A stretch of DNA of 40,747 nt from a virus: IMG/VR virus record IMGVR_UViG_3300006922_000057, positions 1 through 40,747 of that record; one strand, 5' to 3'. Position 1 is the first letter of the stretch; each line of letters begins with the position of its first letter. Made by a program: the position numbers and the translations under genes. The notes below the pieces were generated by a model. The model saw only the letters and a list, made by a program, of their open reading frames with translations, was not told the DNA's origin and ran no database searches. This document shows, piece by piece, positions 1-7,377 of this stretch.

Positions 1-620
1 ACAACCACGGACTAAAAGATGACTTTGAAAAGATTATATCTCTTGTTAAGAAAAGAAAACCAACAGATGCTGACAAAGCTGAAGCTAAAGAACTAGTGCA
101 ATACCATATGTACGACGTAGCTAGTATGACAATAGCCACTTATGTAGACAGAAACTTGTTCTTGCTAGCTGAACCATCATTTATGAACAGCTCTATACTA
201 GAAGTTACATCTACTAGATTAGCTATAGACTTTGACGACGCACAAAGATTTCATGCTAAAAACCTTAAATTAGGTTACGAAGGTTCTATATACAGAACAC
301 CATCTGGCAAGTATAAAGGTACAAGATCATGGGATCTTATGAAGTTTAAAGACTTTCACGATGCAGAAGCTACTATTATTGACTTTGTTCCAGGTAAAGG
401 CAAGCGTGAAGGAACGTTAGGTAAATTTATTATGCAAGATGATGAAGGCGTAGAGTTCGGTTGTCCTCCTGGTAAAGGCTACGACTACGATGCTCTTGCT
501 GAAATGCTAGAAAATGCAGCACAATATGTAGGCCAACTAGCTACATTTACATACTTCGAGCGTACAAAAGCTGGAAGCTACAGACATCCACATTACAAAT
601 GCTTACGTAACTATGAGTGA
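1..620 (+). CDS. ATP-dependent DNA ligase, C-terminal part (5' truncated by window edge)
   Basis: Seals nicks in phage DNA during replication and recombination. The reading frame is already open at base 3, upstream of the first ATG at 96, so the gene starts outside the window and its adenylated lysine is not visible. What remains carries the late nucleotidyltransferase motifs: YEGSIYR (motif IV-like), then SWDLMKFK (motif V, the paired lysines). A small OB-fold domain follows, ending in a motif VI-like RHPHYKCLRNYE. This matches the compact T7-type ligases. The stop overlaps the next small gene (ATG at 613). Family confident; specificity assumed from the family. Confidence 0.85.
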   Translation, partial: NHGLKDDFEKIISLVKKRKPTDADKAEAKELVQYHMYDVASMTIATYVDRNLFLLAEPSFMNSSILEVTSTRLAIDFDDAQRFHAKNLKLGYEGSIYRTPSGKYKGTRSWDLMKFKDFHDAEATIIDFVPGKGKREGTLGKFIMQDDEGVEFGCPPGKGYDYDALAEMLENAAQYVGQLATFTYFERTKAGSYRHPHYKCLRNYE

Positions 621-768
621 TCCAATAAGCTATATGCCTTGGCTGAAGAAAAATGAATGGCAAAGCGATTTATATCACTGTGAAATGTGCAGTGAATTTA
701 TGACAGAAGAACATCACACTTTTTGTGATATATGCGACAAATGCAGAGACGAATACCCTGAATTATGA
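613..768 (+). CDS. Small zinc-ribbon-like protein (51 aa)
   Basis: Unrecognised small protein. Its ATG lies inside the end of the ligase gene and its stop overlaps the next ATG (ATGA-type coupling), which supports a real translated gene. Five cysteines are arranged as CEMC (residues 23-26) and CDICDKC (38-44), with His34/His35 between, so a single bound zinc is likely. The N-terminal half has Trp10 and Trp16. Possible roles are a nucleic-acid-binding accessory or a host-directed early protein, but nothing in the sequence decides this. Confidence 0.55.
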   Translation: MSDPISYMPWLKKNEWQSDLYHCEMCSEFMTEEHHTFCDICDKCRDEYPEL

Positions 769-884
769 GAAGATTAATATATGATATGTTTTATGCTGAT
801 GAGATCAGTGAAGACGTTGCTTACAAACTAATTGATAAGCTAAATAAAATAAGAGATAAAACTAAATACAGCTGGGAACGATGA
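765..884 (+). CDS. Hypothetical small protein (39 aa)
   Basis: Unrecognised. The ORF opens with ATG overlapping the preceding stop and closes by overlapping the ATG of the next gene (ATGA at 881-884), so it fits tightly into the translationally coupled chain. The product is charged and probably helical, with a basic C-terminal half (KLIDKLNKIRDKTKYSWER). No domain can be named. Confidence 0.45.
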   Translation: MRRLIYDMFYADEISEDVAYKLIDKLNKIRDKTKYSWER

Positions 885-1360
885 ATATATTTTATTTACA
901 TAGAGATCCAGTTGTAGCTGCTAAGGTACAATACAATAAACACGTTGTTAAAATGATCTTAGAATCAGCCCAAATGCTTTGTACAGCGCATCATCATTTC
1001 AATGAAAATGCAAATGTACCTTATAAAAAAGCTCATTACAATCACCCATCAACTAAATGGGTTAGAGAAAGTATAGATCATTACTTTTGGTTATATGATC
1101 ATATGATAGGGCTAGGTGAAGAATATACAAAAAGGTATAATAAAAAGCATTTAAGTATAACTAAATGTGAAGATGCTTTAAAAATAGAGCCATTTGGTAT
1201 AGATTATAATGGCTTTAAACAACCACCTCAGTGTATGCCTGATGAATTTAAAGATGAATGTAGTGTAAAAGCTTATTGGAACTATTATATAGGAGAAAAA
1301 CATAACGTAGCGAACAAAGATGAGAAAATTTATAAGCAAGCGCCGGTGCTTCCGGCATAA
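881..1360 (+). CDS. Pyrimidine-dimer DNA glycosylase-like protein
   Basis: 159 aa. Probably a member of the phage family usually labelled pyrimidine dimer DNA glycosylase (T4 endonuclease V-type). Near the N-terminus is the family-like block YNKHVVKMILESAQML (residues 18-33), followed by HHHF. Further on are NHPSTKWVRES and a C-terminal PPQ..P.EF...AYWNYY block resembling the end of T4 endonuclease V. The predicted role is excision of UV photoproducts, useful to a surface-water virus. No catalytic N-terminal Thr/amine arrangement identical to T4 can be asserted, so the activity is inferred from family resemblance. Its start overlaps the previous stop and its end overlaps a 57-residue gene in another frame. 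Confidence 0.5.
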   Translation: MNIFYLHRDPVVAAKVQYNKHVVKMILESAQMLCTAHHHFNENANVPYKKAHYNHPSTKWVRESIDHYFWLYDHMIGLGEEYTKRYNKKHLSITKCEDALKIEPFGIDYNGFKQPPQCMPDEFKDECSVKAYWNYYIGEKHNVANKDEKIYKQAPVLPA

Positions 1361-1493
1361 AAGATACGTAGCAAAAAGAATGGCTGAATTACAAATGGAA
1401 ATATGTAATGAGGCAATTAAAACAGGTTACGTCGATGATACAAAAAGAGATAAATTATTAAAATACAAACAACATTATGAATATTTCAAATAG
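1320..1493 (+). CDS. Hypothetical basic protein (57 aa)
   Basis: Unrecognised. The start codon lies 40 bases inside the end of the glycosylase-like gene. The protein is very basic at its N-terminus (MRKFISKRRCFRHKRY), followed by a helical segment (AELQMEICNEAIKTG), which could suit binding to nucleic acid. It overlaps the next ORF by 17 bases. Its support is the gapless packing of this arm, since the bases after the glycosylase stop would otherwise be empty. Confidence 0.4.
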   Translation: MRKFISKRRCFRHKRYVAKRMAELQMEICNEAIKTGYVDDTKRDKLLKYKQHYEYFK

Positions 1494-1599
1494 AATTTTC
1501 AATTCTTTTCAAGAATACATCGAAGCAGAAGATATGGTCTTCAAAACATTGGAGGCTCAGATAAAAAGTGGGACATTAGGGTCTAAGGATATAGAGTAA
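1477..1599 (+). CDS. Hypothetical small protein (40 aa)
   Basis: Unrecognised 40-residue protein, mildly acidic and predicted helical (F.EYIEAEDMVFKTLEAQIKSG). It starts 17 bases inside the previous gene and stops 7 bases before the HTH gene at 1607. It fills the only remaining gap in this stretch, which is its main support. The downstream spacer contains AAGGGG, the only SD-like string noticed in the left arm. Confidence 0.35.
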   Translation: MNISNRIFNSFQEYIEAEDMVFKTLEAQIKSGTLGSKDIE

Positions 1600-1606
1600 G
1601 GGGCTA

Positions 1607-2227
1607 ATGTCACACCGTAACTTAACATATCTAAATAATAATAGGATAGTGTACCGTAAGTACTCTTCAGACAATCCAACAGCGAGTTACGACTGGGGTT
1701 GGTATTATGCTGATGGTACTTATGGGTATTACTCATTGTTTAATACCAAGGCTAAAATTAATAGTTACAAGTCATTAAAATGGCATCTATTAACTTTATG
1801 GTATTTAAATCCTAAATTAACAATGGATGAGTTTAGAAATTTATCTGAGTATATATGTTATGAAAACAATTGCTTTATAACTTTCGAAGTTCCTGAACAG
1901 ATATTAAACAATATGATTTATGAAGTCTATATGGAAGATCTTGATCAACCACCTAAAAATAGATTACGTAAAATAGTATTTAAAGATGGTACTGGTTTAA
2001 GTACTAGTGAGAAACTAAGTATTGTAGGTACTATAGCTGGTAAAGGTAAAAGTGTTAATGAAGACGATATTTACGATGCAATGCTATACACGCATGAGCA
2101 AGGTAAAATTACAATTAATAAATTAGCTAAGCTTTTAAATTGCACAGCTAGAACAATACATAGAAACATGGGTGAAGAACTTAAAAGAGAAAAAGAGTTA
2201 TTAAATAGACAACATGAAAAAATATAA
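1607..2227 (+). CDS. Phage HTH protein, putative transcriptional regulator
   Basis: 206 aa. The N-terminal two thirds are rich in Tyr/Trp and have no named fold. After a conserved-looking stretch (KLSIVGTIAGKGKS, about 136-149), the C-terminus carries a helix-turn-helix: ITINKLAKLLNCTARTIHRNM (about 168-188), with the typical small-residue turn. A basic tail follows. It immediately precedes and overlaps the sigma factor gene by 14 bases, so the pair is probably co-translated and could act together in temporal control of transcription. Regulatory role inferred from the HTH and context; its binding sites are unknown. Confidence 0.6.
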   Translation: MSHRNLTYLNNNRIVYRKYSSDNPTASYDWGWYYADGTYGYYSLFNTKAKINSYKSLKWHLLTLWYLNPKLTMDEFRNLSEYICYENNCFITFEVPEQILNNMIYEVYMEDLDQPPKNRLRKIVFKDGTGLSTSEKLSIVGTIAGKGKSVNEDDIYDAMLYTHEQGKITINKLAKLLNCTARTIHRNMGEELKREKELLNRQHEKI

Positions 2228-2969
2228 TGTAAAAAACTACGTAAGGTACAAGGAAGATATTAAAATATCTATTGAGAATATAAAAAGTAAAAGATTTATT
2301 GATTATACTCCAAGAGAACTTAAAATAATATTTTTACCTTTAGTAGAGAATATAGCTAGGAAGTTTGCAACTTCACAAGAAGCGTCGGGTGTTATGTCTA
2401 TTAATGATATAATACAAGAAGGTAGCTTACAACTTTGTAAAGCTGTAGATAAAATAGATAGAACAAGGTTAATAGAGTCTGAAGACATTGAAAAGACTTT
2501 AAAATCTTTTTTAGCTAAAAGAATACGTGGTGGAATACGTAGAGAGATAGATAGAAACAGAGGTACAATGCGCATACCTGAACACAAGCTAAATGAAATG
2601 CGTAAAGATGGAGGTAAAGATAAAAAGATGGTTGCTATGTTTTTTAATAGCATATTCTTAAGTATCGATGCTAATCCATCAGATGAGAATATGGTTTATC
2701 AAATACCTGATAAATCAGATCCTTACAATGAAATACTGCTTAATGCTTATATATTAAGTTTGTTAAACAAACATTTAACTTCTGATGAAGTATTTGTTTT
2801 AAACAAGAGCTATGGCCTTGATGGTAAGAAATGGTCTGCTAATGATATAGCAGCAGGTTTAGAGATTAAAGGTGTGTCTGCATACGTAAGAGTATCAGAG
2901 CTAAAAAAGCAAGCAGTAAACAAGTTAATAGATAATGTAGATCACTCGCAAGTGCTTGATTATCTGTAA
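2214..2969 (+). CDS. RNA polymerase sigma-70-family factor
   Basis: 251 aa phage-encoded sigma factor expected to bind host core RNA polymerase and redirect it to phage promoters. Region 2 spans about residues 40-128: LVENIARKFA (43-52), then SINDIIQEGSLQL (the region 2.2 core-binding helix, 62-74). Next comes AKRIRGGIRREIDRNRG (101-117), the basic region 2.3/2.4 melting and -10 recognition helix, and MRIPEHKL. About 175-240 is a degenerate region 4 with a helix-turn-helix-like segment (SANDIAAGLEIKGVSAYVRVSELK). Regions 1 and a full region 3 are missing, as in compact alternative and phage sigmas. No phage RNA polymerase is visible in the window, so late transcription probably depends on it. 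Confidence 0.85.
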   Translation: MKKYNVKNYVRYKEDIKISIENIKSKRFIDYTPRELKIIFLPLVENIARKFATSQEASGVMSINDIIQEGSLQLCKAVDKIDRTRLIESEDIEKTLKSFLAKRIRGGIRREIDRNRGTMRIPEHKLNEMRKDGGKDKKMVAMFFNSIFLSIDANPSDENMVYQIPDKSDPYNEILLNAYILSLLNKHLTSDEVFVLNKSYGLDGKKWSANDIAAGLEIKGVSAYVRVSELKKQAVNKLIDNVDHSQVLDYL

Positions 2970-2999
2970 ATTAATAAATAAATATGTAATTATATATAT

Positions 3000-3536
3000 A
3001 TGACAATAAACCAAAAATTAACCAAAATTCAAACAGAGTTTAAATCAAAGAAATCAAGATTTAACTCTTTCGGCAAGTACTATTTCAGGTCTGCTGAAGA
3101 CATCCTAGAAGCTACAAAACCCTTTTTAAAGGAGTTAGATGTAACTGTTACAGTTGATGAAGAACTAATATCTTTTGACCCTCCGGTGATGCAGGTAACT
3201 GCGTCTTTATCTGATGGTAAAAACGATATTAAATCTAGAGCTGTAGTTGGTGTTGATTTAGATCAGAAAGGTATGCAAATGCCACAAAGATATGGTGCAG
3301 CTAGTTCTTATGGTAAGAAATATGCACTAGGTAATTTGTTCTTGATTGATGATACTCAAGATTCAGATGCTACAAATACACACGGTAAAAAACAAACTAT
3401 TACTGAAAAAGCGATTATATCAGCGCAACAATTATCTAAAGCTAAAGACTATGTTAAAAGCGGTGGTAAGTTAGACGCTATAAAATCTAAATATAGTTTA
3501 ACAAAAGAGCAAGAGAAAGAATTAGCTACATTATGA
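3000..3536 (+). CDS. ERF-family single-strand DNA annealing protein
   Basis: 178 aa recombinase of the P22 Erf superfamily, which anneals complementary single strands during phage recombination. Diagnostic is the block PQRYGAASSYGKKYALGNL (residues 95-113) followed by acidic IDDTQDSD, equivalent to the family's G..xTYa.RYaL..ll.i....D signature. N-terminal FGKYYFRSAEDILEATKPFL also fits ERF. The last 4 bases overlap the start of the exonuclease gene, giving the classic annealase plus exonuclease pair. The 30-base upstream spacer is a pure A/T leader (ATTATATATATATG) with no SD. Confidence 0.85.
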   Translation: MTINQKLTKIQTEFKSKKSRFNSFGKYYFRSAEDILEATKPFLKELDVTVTVDEELISFDPPVMQVTASLSDGKNDIKSRAVVGVDLDQKGMQMPQRYGAASSYGKKYALGNLFLIDDTQDSDATNTHGKKQTITEKAIISAQQLSKAKDYVKSGGKLDAIKSKYSLTKEQEKELATL

Positions 3537-4267
3537 AAGATACAAAAGAAATACTAGAGAAGCTGAAGAACGATGAGCATTATTATGGTGAGTTTGGCAG
3601 GAATTTTATATCTAATTCAGATATAAGAACACTGATGACTAATCCATTAGACTTTAAAAAGCCATCTGAACAGTTTCCTCATTTTCTTATAGGAGGCTAT
3701 TTTCATACTGCTATTCTTGAACCAGATAAGATCAAGAACTTTAAAATAGTAGAAGCTAGCTCACGTAATACGAAAGCTTATAAAGAAATAACTAATGGCG
3801 AAGTTTGCTTGTTACAACATGAAGTTGATAAAGTAGAAGCATTAGTTGAGAAGATGATGAATAATAAAGTTTGCAGAGATCTTATACACTCAGAAGGTAA
3901 TGATTTCGAAGTACCAGGCGTCTGTGAAATGGCAGGCAACTGGTGGAAAGGTAAAGCTGATATTGTTAATCATAATGAAAAATTAGTTATTGATTTAAAG
4001 ACAACTGCAGACTTAGAGAAGTTTCATTGGTCAGCAAAGAAATATAACTACGATTCACAAGCTTTCGTATATAAGAACTTATTTGGCTATGATATGTTAT
4101 TCATGGCTATAGATAAGAACACAGGTCAGATCGGTATCTATGACTGCTCAGACAACTTCTATCAGACAGGTTCTGATAAGGTTGAAAAAGCATCAGAAAT
4201 ATATGATCTGTTCTTTAAAAATAAGGATTTCGATCCTAACAATTACTTCATAAATAAAACCCTATAA
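3533..4267 (+). CDS. PD-(D/E)XK exonuclease (RecE/exonuclease VIII-like)
   Basis: 244 aa nuclease expected to resect double-stranded ends to provide single strands for the adjacent ERF protein. Visible motifs: GGYFHTAILEPDK (54-66), the His-containing motif shared with exodeoxyribonuclease VIII-like proteins; WWKGKADIV (137-145), with the first metal-binding Asp143; VIDLKTT (152-158), the D-x-K core (Asp154, Lys156); and YDSQAFVYKNL (173-183), the conserved Gln helix. The start codon overlaps the ERF stop by 4 bases, which is strong evidence for coupled function. Confidence 0.8.
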   Translation: MKDTKEILEKLKNDEHYYGEFGRNFISNSDIRTLMTNPLDFKKPSEQFPHFLIGGYFHTAILEPDKIKNFKIVEASSRNTKAYKEITNGEVCLLQHEVDKVEALVEKMMNNKVCRDLIHSEGNDFEVPGVCEMAGNWWKGKADIVNHNEKLVIDLKTTADLEKFHWSAKKYNYDSQAFVYKNLFGYDMLFMAIDKNTGQIGIYDCSDNFYQTGSDKVEKASEIYDLFFKNKDFDPNNYFINKTL

Positions 4268-4268
4268 A

Positions 4269-4592
4269 ATGGCAGGAATAATAAAAGCAAGTATCAATTT
4301 AAATGCAATTGATAAATCAAAGATAATCACAGGCAAGAAAGGTAAATACCTACCTATTACGATTACAGTAAACGATGAGCCAGACCAGTTTGGCAATCAA
4401 GGTCCTGTGTGTATAGAACAAACAAAAGAAGAAAGAGAAGCTAAAACAGCTAAGGTATATTTAGGTAATGTTAAAGTCTTATGGACTAACGGAACATTCC
4501 CTGAAAAAGTACCATACGATAGTAACTTAGCTGCTCAACCACAAAACAATAAACCACAAGCGGTAGCTGCTGATCCAGATCTACCATTTTAA
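4269..4592 (+). CDS. Single-stranded DNA-binding protein (phage SSB-like)
   Basis: 107 aa. The N-terminal about 70 residues look like a small beta-rich fold with positively charged strands (IDKSKIITGKKGKYLPITI, then NDEPDQFGNQGPV). A Gln/Asn/Ala-rich linker leads to the extreme C-terminus ADPDLPF, the acidic-hydrophobic tip that bacterial and phage SSBs use to recruit partner proteins. Position between recombination nuclease and primase-helicase agrees. It starts one base after the exonuclease stop. Identification rests on tail, size and context rather than on a clear OB-fold motif. Confidence 0.7.
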   Translation: MAGIIKASINLNAIDKSKIITGKKGKYLPITITVNDEPDQFGNQGPVCIEQTKEEREAKTAKVYLGNVKVLWTNGTFPEKVPYDSNLAAQPQNNKPQAVAADPDLPF

Positions 4593-4605
4593 TTAAATCA
4601 AATAA

Positions 4606-6315
4606 ATGCAAGTCGAAGATAAAGAAATAAATGGATTCTTAATTGAGTCTTTTAATCAGCACGGCTTAGAAGTAGGAAAAACGCAGGGGATTTGTCCCCT
4701 GTGTTCGTCTTCTAGGAAACCTGAAAATAAGAAAGCTAAATGCTCTTCTTATGATTGGGAGCGTGGTATCGGTACTTGCCATAACTGTGACAAATCTTTC
4801 CAGTTACATACATTCAAACGTAAAGGCAGAGCTGAGCGTGAGTATGTAATACCTGAAGTTAAACATAGGCCAGTTGAATCTAAAGTGGTTGATTGGTTTA
4901 AAACAAGGGGAATATCTAAACAAACCTTAGATGAGGTTGGTGTAGGTGAAGGTAAAGAGTTTATGCCACAGACCGGTAAACCCGAGAATACTATTCAGTT
5001 TAATTATTATGTAGGTGGAAACCTAACTAATGTTAAATATAGAGATGGTCGTAAAAACTTTAAGCTATATAAAGGAGCTGAAAAAGTATTTTACAATATA
5101 GACAGTGTTGTTGGTCATGACACCTGTGTTATAGTTGAAGGCGAAATGGATGTACTTGCTATACACGAAGCTGGTTACACTCCAGTTGTGTCAGTGCCAA
5201 ACGGTGCTACATTAAATACAAACAACCTAGATTATCTAGATAACTGTATTGATTACTTTGAAGATAAGAAAAAGATAATCATTGCAGTTGATGATGATCC
5301 ACCTGGTTTAGCTTTACAAGCAGAGCTTATACGTAGGCTTGGTGCTGAGGTATGTTATATAACTACGTTTGATGATTGCAAAGATGCTAATGAGTACTTA
5401 ACTAAGCACGGTACTAAGGAGCTAATGTCACGTATTGATACAGCACATCCTGTACCTCTTGAAAACGTTACAACATTTAGAGATATTGAAGATGAAGTTA
5501 CAGACTTTGTTCGTAATGGTTTTAAACGTGGTTTTCAAATTGGTTTACATAACTTTGATAACATCTTTTCTACATACACTAAGCAGTTTATAACTGTGAC
5601 AGGTGTTCCTAGTTCAGGTAAGTCAGACTTTGTAGATCAAATGGTTGTAGGTTACAATAGAGAATATAGCTGGAAGACAGCGTTTGCATCTCCTGAAAAT
5701 GCACCAACATATTTACATGCACATAAATTAATGCGTAAAGTATGGGGTGATATGCCTGATAAAGGTGATATTGGTGGTGATAAATGGAATCAAGTAGCTA
5801 ATCATGTTAATGATAACTTCTTCTTTATTGATATGGAACGTTATACATTAGAATCAGTATTACGTAAAGGCGCTGAGCTAGTTAAACGTAAAGGTATTAA
5901 ATGCCTTGTTATTGATCCATATAATAAAGTTAGAGACACTGATTGCCAAACAGAGGATGTTAACCGTTACACAATGGAATATCTAACTAAGATCGAGACT
6001 TTTGCAAAGAAGTATGATGTGTTAGTATTTATTGTAGCTCACCCAACTAAGATGTACAAAGGGCAAGATGGTAAGATTGAAGAGCCTACGATGTATAATA
6101 TAAAAGGTGGTGGTGAATGGTATGATGCTAGTTACCACGGTTTATTAGTACATAGAGACTACGATGCTAAGACTACTAAAGTTAAAGTATTAAAATGTAA
6201 GTTTCAAAACTTAGGCATTAATGGAGCTGAGGCTCACTTTACTTGGGAACCAAAGTCTGGCTGCTTCGTACCACACGAAATGCCTGAAATAGATGAGAAG
6301 ATGCCATGGGACTAA
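4606..6315 (+). CDS. Bifunctional DNA primase-helicase (T7 gp4-like)
   Basis: 569 aa replication protein that makes primers and unwinds the fork as a ring. An N-terminal zinc-binding domain has CPLC (30-33) and CHNC (58-61). The TOPRIM primase core has VEGEMD (177-182) and IAVDDDPPG (226-234). The RecA-like DnaB-family helicase has Walker A GVPSSGKS (333-340), Walker B CLVIDPYN (433-440) and the VAHPTK motif (477-482). Length is like T7 gp4 (566 aa). Preceded by an A-rich, SD-less leader (AAATCAAATAAATG). The stop overlaps the next small ORF (TAATG). A strong hairpin sits inside the zinc-finger coding region. Confidence 0.93.
   Translation: MQVEDKEINGFLIESFNQHGLEVGKTQGICPLCSSSRKPENKKAKCSSYDWERGIGTCHNCDKSFQLHTFKRKGRAEREYVIPEVKHRPVESKVVDWFKTRGISKQTLDEVGVGEGKEFMPQTGKPENTIQFNYYVGGNLTNVKYRDGRKNFKLYKGAEKVFYNIDSVVGHDTCVIVEGEMDVLAIHEAGYTPVVSVPNGATLNTNNLDYLDNCIDYFEDKKKIIIAVDDDPPGLALQAELIRRLGAEVCYITTFDDCKDANEYLTKHGTKELMSRIDTAHPVPLENVTTFRDIEDEVTDFVRNGFKRGFQIGLHNFDNIFSTYTKQFITVTGVPSSGKSDFVDQMVVGYNREYSWKTAFASPENAPTYLHAHKLMRKVWGDMPDKGDIGGDKWNQVANHVNDNFFFIDMERYTLESVLRKGAELVKRKGIKCLVIDPYNKVRDTDCQTEDVNRYTMEYLTKIETFAKKYDVLVFIVAHPTKMYKGQDGKIEEPTMYNIKGGGEWYDASYHGLLVHRDYDAKTTKVKVLKCKFQNLGINGAEAHFTWEPKSGCFVPHEMPEIDEKMPWD
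4681..4704 (+). other. Strong intragenic hairpin in the primase-helicase gene
   Basis: ACGCAGGGGA-TTTG-TCCCCTGTGT forms a 10-bp stem (one G-U pair) with a 4-base loop, about 75 bases into the primase-helicase coding region and overlapping the codons of the first zinc-finger CPLC. It is not followed by a T-run, so it is not a typical terminator. Such a GC-rich stem is out of character for this AT-rich region. Role unknown. Confidence 0.6.
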
Positions 6316-6467
6316 TGCCTAAACCAGTAGATTATAATATAAAGCATGTTATAACAGCTAATGGAATTGACTATGAAACATATGTAGAAGAAACTGTAGG
6401 AATATATAAAGCTATACTAGATAAATTTAATATAAAATATAAAGTATGGCAAAAACAGTTAAGCTAG
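6315..6467 (+). CDS. Hypothetical small protein (50 aa)
   Basis: Unrecognised. Its ATG shares one base with the primase-helicase stop (TAATG) and it overlaps the next gene by 22 bases, consistent with the coupled chain. The product is mixed-charge and probably helical (ETYVEETVGIYKAILDKFNI). Without it a 130-base gap would interrupt an otherwise gapless operon. Confidence 0.45.
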   Translation: MPKPVDYNIKHVITANGIDYETYVEETVGIYKAILDKFNIKYKVWQKQLS

Positions 6468-6694
6468 ATGAGTATAGGCAAACAAAAGAAGATAAAGAAG
6501 CCTATTCTTGGTGTATAAAACACGGTGTTAAAATAGGTATGCTAGCAGCAGGACCTGGCTTTGACAACGCTGCTTGGAAAATACGTATTGTAGCTAATAA
6601 TAAAGAAATGATTAGCCCAGGAGAATATAGAAAACATGAAATACTGCCTAAATTATTTGAAATGTATAGGCATTATTATAATAAACGTAAATGA
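6446..6694 (+). CDS. Conserved-looking hypothetical phage protein (82 aa)
   Basis: No recognised domain. It contains a central glycine-rich block with aromatic and basic residues (GMLAAGPGFDNAAWKIRIVANNKEMISPGEYRKH in part; GPGFD at 51-55) and a basic helical tail ending YYNKRK. The last 4 bases overlap the start of the thymidylate-synthase-like gene, so it is probably co-expressed with nucleotide metabolism genes. The SD-less leader TATAAAGTATG supports the chosen ATG. Confidence 0.55.
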   Translation: MAKTVKLDEYRQTKEDKEAYSWCIKHGVKIGMLAAGPGFDNAAWKIRIVANNKEMISPGEYRKHEILPKLFEMYRHYYNKRK

Positions 6695-7377
6695 TAGAAA
6701 ATAAATTTAAAAATGCAGATGAAGCTTTTAACTTCTATTATGGTGTAATACCATACGAAGGAGAAAGATTTGATAATACTATGACCATGTTTAACCAAGG
6801 TTTTACTATTGAAAATCCTGCAGATCGCATGATAACTAATGAAGCTAGAAACTTCAACGTTGAATATGCAGAAGCTGAATGGCAATGGTACTTATCAGGT
6901 AATAGATCAACAGCAAAGCTTGGTGAACTATATGGTAAGATACCTAAGATATGGCAGGATATGTCTGATGGTAATGGTAATGTTAATTCTAATTATGGTT
7001 ACCAATGGGAAAGAGGTTATCAGCTAGACAGAGTTGTAGCTATGTTAAAAGATAATCCTAAAACTAGAAGAGCTACCGTATCTATATATGATGGTAAAGA
7101 AATATCTAAATATAAATATGATACACCATGCACATACGCTGTACAGTTTACAGTTGTTAATAATAAATTAAATATGTGCGTCACTATGCGATCTAATGAT
7201 CTCTGGTTTGGTTTCTGTATTGATCAGTATTGTTTCAGTAAACTACAAGAACTAGTGTCAGAGAGAACAGGATATGCAATGGGTACTTATTACCACTTTG
7301 CACATAATTTACACATCTATGATGATCAGCTACCTGAAAAAAATACATTAACAGAAAGGGCTAGAATATATGGATAA
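6691..7377 (+). CDS. Thymidylate synthase-fold enzyme, likely dCMP hydroxymethylase or methylase
   Basis: 228 aa pyrimidine methylase/hydroxymethylase family. Catalytic Cys147 lies in DTPCTYAVQF and phosphate-binding Arg167-Ser168 in RSNDLWFG; Glu63 in EWQWYLSGN matches the catalytic Glu; NYGYQW is at 101-106; His208/Tyr210 are in NLHIY. In the RSxDxxxGxxxN motif the Asn that reads dUMP in thymidylate synthases (E. coli Asn177, 31 residues after Cys146) is here Asp178, also 31 after the Cys. T4 dCMP hydroxymethylase has Cys148/Asp179. The enzyme therefore probably acts on dCMP using methylene-tetrahydrofolate. Product (5-hydroxymethyl- or 5-methyl-dCMP) cannot be decided here. The C-terminus is shorter than in standard ThyA. 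Overlaps the next gene by 8 bases. Confidence 0.8.
   Translation: MIENKFKNADEAFNFYYGVIPYEGERFDNTMTMFNQGFTIENPADRMITNEARNFNVEYAEAEWQWYLSGNRSTAKLGELYGKIPKIWQDMSDGNGNVNSNYGYQWERGYQLDRVVAMLKDNPKTRRATVSIYDGKEISKYKYDTPCTYAVQFTVVNNKLNMCVTMRSNDLWFGFCIDQYCFSKLQELVSERTGYAMGTYYHFAHNLHIYDDQLPEKNTLTERARIYG

Noticed and set aside
1342-1356. GCCGG-tgctt-CCGGC hairpin at the end of the glycosylase-like gene as a terminator
   Set aside because: Only a 5-bp stem and no T-run after it; the operon continues without a gap.
2303-2653. 116-codon - strand ORF opposite the sigma factor gene
   Set aside because: The + strand carries unmistakable sigma region 2 motifs; the antisense frame has no recognisable features.
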